DNA of 64,000 nt, taken from positions 953,608 to 1,017,607 of the forward strand of contig NZ_FNKL01000003.1 of the NCBI RefSeq assembly GCF_900100115.1, given 5' to 3'. The notes beneath the pieces are model-generated. The model was not told where the DNA came from and did not search any database. It saw only the letters and a list, made by a program, of their open reading frames with translations. Position 1 is the first letter of the stretch. Each line of letters starts with the position of its first letter. The position numbers were made by a program, and so were the translations under genes. This DNA is from Chryseobacterium soldanellicola (lineage in GTDB: Bacteria; Bacteroidota; Bacteroidia; Flavobacteriales; Weeksellaceae). Below, one piece after another: positions 62,260 to 64,000 of the stretch.

Positions 62260-62792
62260 GACCGGCTAAAAACATATTGTATTTACTTTTCTTTTTACTC
62301 TCCTGCAGGATGTTTTCACAAACAACGGGAAACAGAACAGTTGCCGTAACCTTACCAATCGTCACATTAATGGATATAGAACCTGCCGGAAACATCACTT
62401 TAAGCTTTACAGCTCCGACAGAAGCCGGAAGATCAGTCGTAAATCCATCCGCCAACACTACAAAATGGATTAATTATACTTCTGCGATTGCATCAGGAGG
62501 TGTTACGAGAAGAATTACCGCATCAATCAATCAGATTATTCCAGGCGTTGATATAAAAATACAGGCAGCAGCAGCGGCCGGATCAGGAGGAGGAACTTTG
62601 GGAACGCCTTCTTCACAAATTACTCTGACCACAGCTCCTACAACCATTATCAGCGGAATTGGAGGGGCATTTACCGGAACCGGGACCAATAACGGTCATC
62701 GTTTAACGATTACTTTAACACCTAATAATTATGCCAACTTATTTGCCCGAACCAATACTCCTGTTGTCATTACTTACACAATCACTGAATAA
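62256..62792 (+). CDS. Small secreted protein, paralogue of the first subunit
   Basis: 178 residues, signal peptide MRPAKNILYLLFFLLSCRMFSQ. It repeats the blocks of the 58047 protein: VTLMDIEPAGNITLSFTAPT, EAGRSVVNPS, TASINQIIPGVDIKIQ, GGGTLGTPSSQITL, TIISGIGGAFTG, NNGHRLTITL, ending VVITYTITE. By eye the similarity is strong through the whole mature part. The start overlaps the barrel gene by 4 bp. Candidate minor subunit or tip-adjacent protein. Confidence 0.75.
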   Translation: MRPAKNILYLLFFLLSCRMFSQTTGNRTVAVTLPIVTLMDIEPAGNITLSFTAPTEAGRSVVNPSANTTKWINYTSAIASGGVTRRITASINQIIPGVDIKIQAAAAAGSGGGTLGTPSSQITLTTAPTTIISGIGGAFTGTGTNNGHRLTITLTPNNYANLFARTNTPVVITYTITE

Positions 62793-62802
62793 AATTAAAG
62801 GT

Positions 62803-63330
62803 ATGAAATCGAAAAATTATTTTCTTACTAAAGAATTCTTGATAAAAAGTATATTTTTTGTTATTTTAATGATATTCAATACTATTTTACAGGCACAAAG
62901 AACATTAACAGTAAGTGGAACCAATTGGACCGTTCCTATTCCTGCAATTACAGAAGCTGGAAGTAATTATGCAGGAACCTATGAAAGTGCAACCAATCAG
63001 ATTCTTTTGGCAGCAGGAGTTCCTTTGCTGTTGGGAAGCGGTAAAATATCTGTTCACTACGAAGCCAATCCAACATGGCACAGCTCACTTATTTTGCAAG
63101 CAAGAAGAACAGGAAACGGAACTACAACTTGTGGAACATGCTCAATTACCGGCGGCACAACATATATTACTGTTCCTCAGACTGATGTTGAACTTTTTAG
63201 AATCCAGGCAATTGTGGCTCTTGCCACATATACCAATATTCCCATACAAATAGAGCTTACAGGTGTATCTGTAACAATTCCCGCAGCCACTTATAACAGT
63301 AGAATTGTTTTTACAATCAGTGCTCTTTGA
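62803..63330 (+). CDS. Small secreted beta-rich protein, candidate third subunit
   Basis: 175 residues from ATG 62803; in-frame codons upstream fall inside the preceding gene. The signal peptide is long (MKSKNYFLTKEFLIKSIFFV, then LMIFNTILQAQ). The mature part is beta-rich with one Cys pair (TTCGTCSITGG) and ends TIPAATYNSRIVFTISAL. That ending resembles the aGtY-x-D-x-V-x-V-T close of spore-coat-U-type pilins, which donate or accept a strand in assembly. Sequence similarity to the other two subunits is low. It starts 10 bp after the previous gene and completes the operon. Confidence 0.7.
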   Translation: MKSKNYFLTKEFLIKSIFFVILMIFNTILQAQRTLTVSGTNWTVPIPAITEAGSNYAGTYESATNQILLAAGVPLLLGSGKISVHYEANPTWHSSLILQARRTGNGTTTCGTCSITGGTTYITVPQTDVELFRIQAIVALATYTNIPIQIELTGVSVTIPAATYNSRIVFTISAL

Positions 63331-63413
63331 CATAAAACAGAAGCCAATTATCATATTTAAAAGAAGCTTTTGATTTATCCCTTTTAATCTTTAAATGATA
63401 TCACTAATTATTT

Positions 63414-63530
63414 TTAGGAGCTATTTCCTGCTATCCGCTCATACTCCTCACGCCAACGCATTCCAGCACCTAAACCCTCAAACCCTTCCACTCCCAGCTG
63501 CGGGGTAACCGCTTTTATCAGGGCTAGGAA
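63414..63530 (-). repeat. Dispersed element, CCTAGCCCTGAT...GATAGCAGGAAATAGCTCCT type
   Basis: On the minus strand the stretch begins CCTAGCCCTGATAAAAGCGG and ends GCGGATAGCAGGAAATAGCT then CCTAAAAA. I recall this pair of conserved ends from intergenic repeats in Flavobacterium and Chryseobacterium genomes; this was not searched. No open frame. Confidence 0.5.
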
Positions 63531-63630
63531 GTCGGCAGTTTAACTTATTTGAGTTATCAGTTACCTTGTAGGGACACGATCATTATTTTGCCATCGGCAT
63601 CTGACAGTATATCTTTAAAATATTTCTATA

Positions 63631-63664
63631 CTTCGACAACTTCGGTTTACTCCTCGCAATGACA
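63631..63664. repeat. Degenerate REP-like arm
   Basis: CTTCGACAACTTCGGTTTAC then TCCTCGCAATGAC resembles one arm of the GTCATnCTGA/GAAGTCGAAG family with several changes; no second arm found. Confidence 0.35.
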
Positions 63665-63675
63665 CAACACAGTTT

Positions 63676-63721
63676 GCAATAGGCAATAGGCAATAGGCAA
63701 TAGGCAATAGGCAATAGGCAA
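63676..63721. repeat. Perfect heptamer microsatellite (GCAATAG)n
   Basis: Six full GCAATAG copies and a partial seventh (GCAA), with no substitution. Confidence 0.95.
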
Positions 63722-63763
63722 AAATACTCCTTCCTTATTGATGACTAATTGATCTTTTTATTA

Positions 63764-63815
63764 ATGATTAATGCTTGATGCTTGATGCTTGATTATTGAT
63801 CATTGATCAATGATG
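63764..63815. repeat. Heptad tract (ATGCTTG / ATnATTG)
   Basis: Consecutive 7-bp units ATGATTA ATGCTTG ATGCTTG ATGCTTG ATTATTG ATCATTG ATCAATG; perfect in the middle and decaying at the ends. Confidence 0.85.
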
Positions 63816-63837
63816 TATTTCTTTAAAGTAAGGACAT

Positions 63838-63872
63838 AAAAAAACTCCTTCATCAAAAGATGAAGGAGTTTT
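63838..63872 (-). terminator. rRNA operon terminator
   Basis: Perfect 14-bp stem AAAACTCCTTCATC / GATGAAGGAGTTTT with AAAA loop, followed on the minus strand by T7; directly downstream of the 5S gene. Confidence 0.93.
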
Positions 63873-63880
63873 AAATAAAA

Positions 63881-63988
<108 letters not shown>

Positions 63989-64000
63989 ATAAGGTATATA

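Larger units (their letters stand above)
63331..63880. other. Repeat-rich intergenic region downstream of the 5S gene
   Basis: A 550-bp stretch with no credible gene. It holds a 110-bp element related to dispersed Flavobacteriia repeats (63414-63530), a decayed REP-like arm (63631-63664), two heptad tracts (63676-63721 and 63764-63815) and the rRNA terminator (63838-63872). Confidence 0.7.

Noticed and set aside
63676..63815. CRISPR array
   Set aside because: Units are 7 bp with no spacers and no cas genes; these are microsatellites.

Overview
The window looks like a chromosomal piece of a Chryseobacterium-type bacterium (Flavobacteriia, Weeksellaceae). The DNA is AT-rich. Many genes are preceded by the Bacteroidota -7 promoter word TAnnTTTG and lack clear Shine-Dalgarno sites. 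There are many type IX secretion (T9SS) cargo proteins of both sorting types (A and B), and Bacteroidota families such as DUF3667, DUF4407, DUF4252 and DUF2807/GIN. The protein sequences are typical of Chryseobacterium. No transposase, prophage, CRISPR array or tRNA was found. The window is mostly core genome with several surface or secreted accessory islands.

Layout. 0-2.4 kb: end of a surface-polysaccharide glycosyltransferase cluster plus a cupin of the mannose-6-phosphate isomerase type. 2.5-6.8 kb: housekeeping gltX, accA, tsf, with a secreted protein (5070-5786) whose paralogues sit at 21-24 kb. 6.9-20 kb: tandem array of four large T9SS type B proteins sharing an IgGFc-binding-like N-terminus. 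20-24.3 kb: carboxypeptidase-regulatory-like protein, trmB, three more members of the secreted paralogue family, and a 59-residue double-glycine-leader, cysteine-rich peptide gene. 24.3-26.1 kb: rplM-rpsI-rpsB on the minus strand. 26.5-37.7 kb: DUF3667 protein, fused acyl-CoA mutase IcmF, Dph6-like ATPase, serine hydrolase, 2H phosphoesterase, M64 peptidase, ruvC. 37.7-43.6 kb: lipoproteins, M43 peptidase, DUF4407 protein, secreted tail-collar protein with a T9SS partner, KTSC protein. 43.7-46.4 kb: peroxiredoxin plus DsbA-like pair, guaB. 46.6-49.6 kb: ECF sigma factor, putative anti-sigma factor and DUF4252/DUF2807 proteins. 49.7-56 kb: GlmU-like protein, L31 type B, beta-helix lipoprotein, MazG-like, aroA, SDR. 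56.2-63.3 kb: Omp85-like protein, then a five-gene surface locus. 63.4-64 kb: repeat-rich spacer and a 5S rRNA gene (minus strand), the 3' end of an rRNA operon.

Main points. (1) 58.0-63.3 kb has the composition of a chaperone-usher-like pilus or surface-fibre system: three small secreted beta-rich proteins, an Ig-fold chaperone-like protein and a large outer-membrane barrel protein. This is the best candidate for an undescribed system. (2) The segment between about 5.8 and 24.3 kb looks inverted. Flipping it in silico puts tsf directly behind rpsB (canonical rplM-rpsI-rpsB-tsf) and at the same time joins all four members of the secreted paralogue family on one strand. (3) Several intergenic spacers show a degenerate 7-bp period, and two palindromic repeats share a GTCATnCTGA...GAAGnATCT arm. 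All functional calls come from reading the sequence and family knowledge; no search was run.
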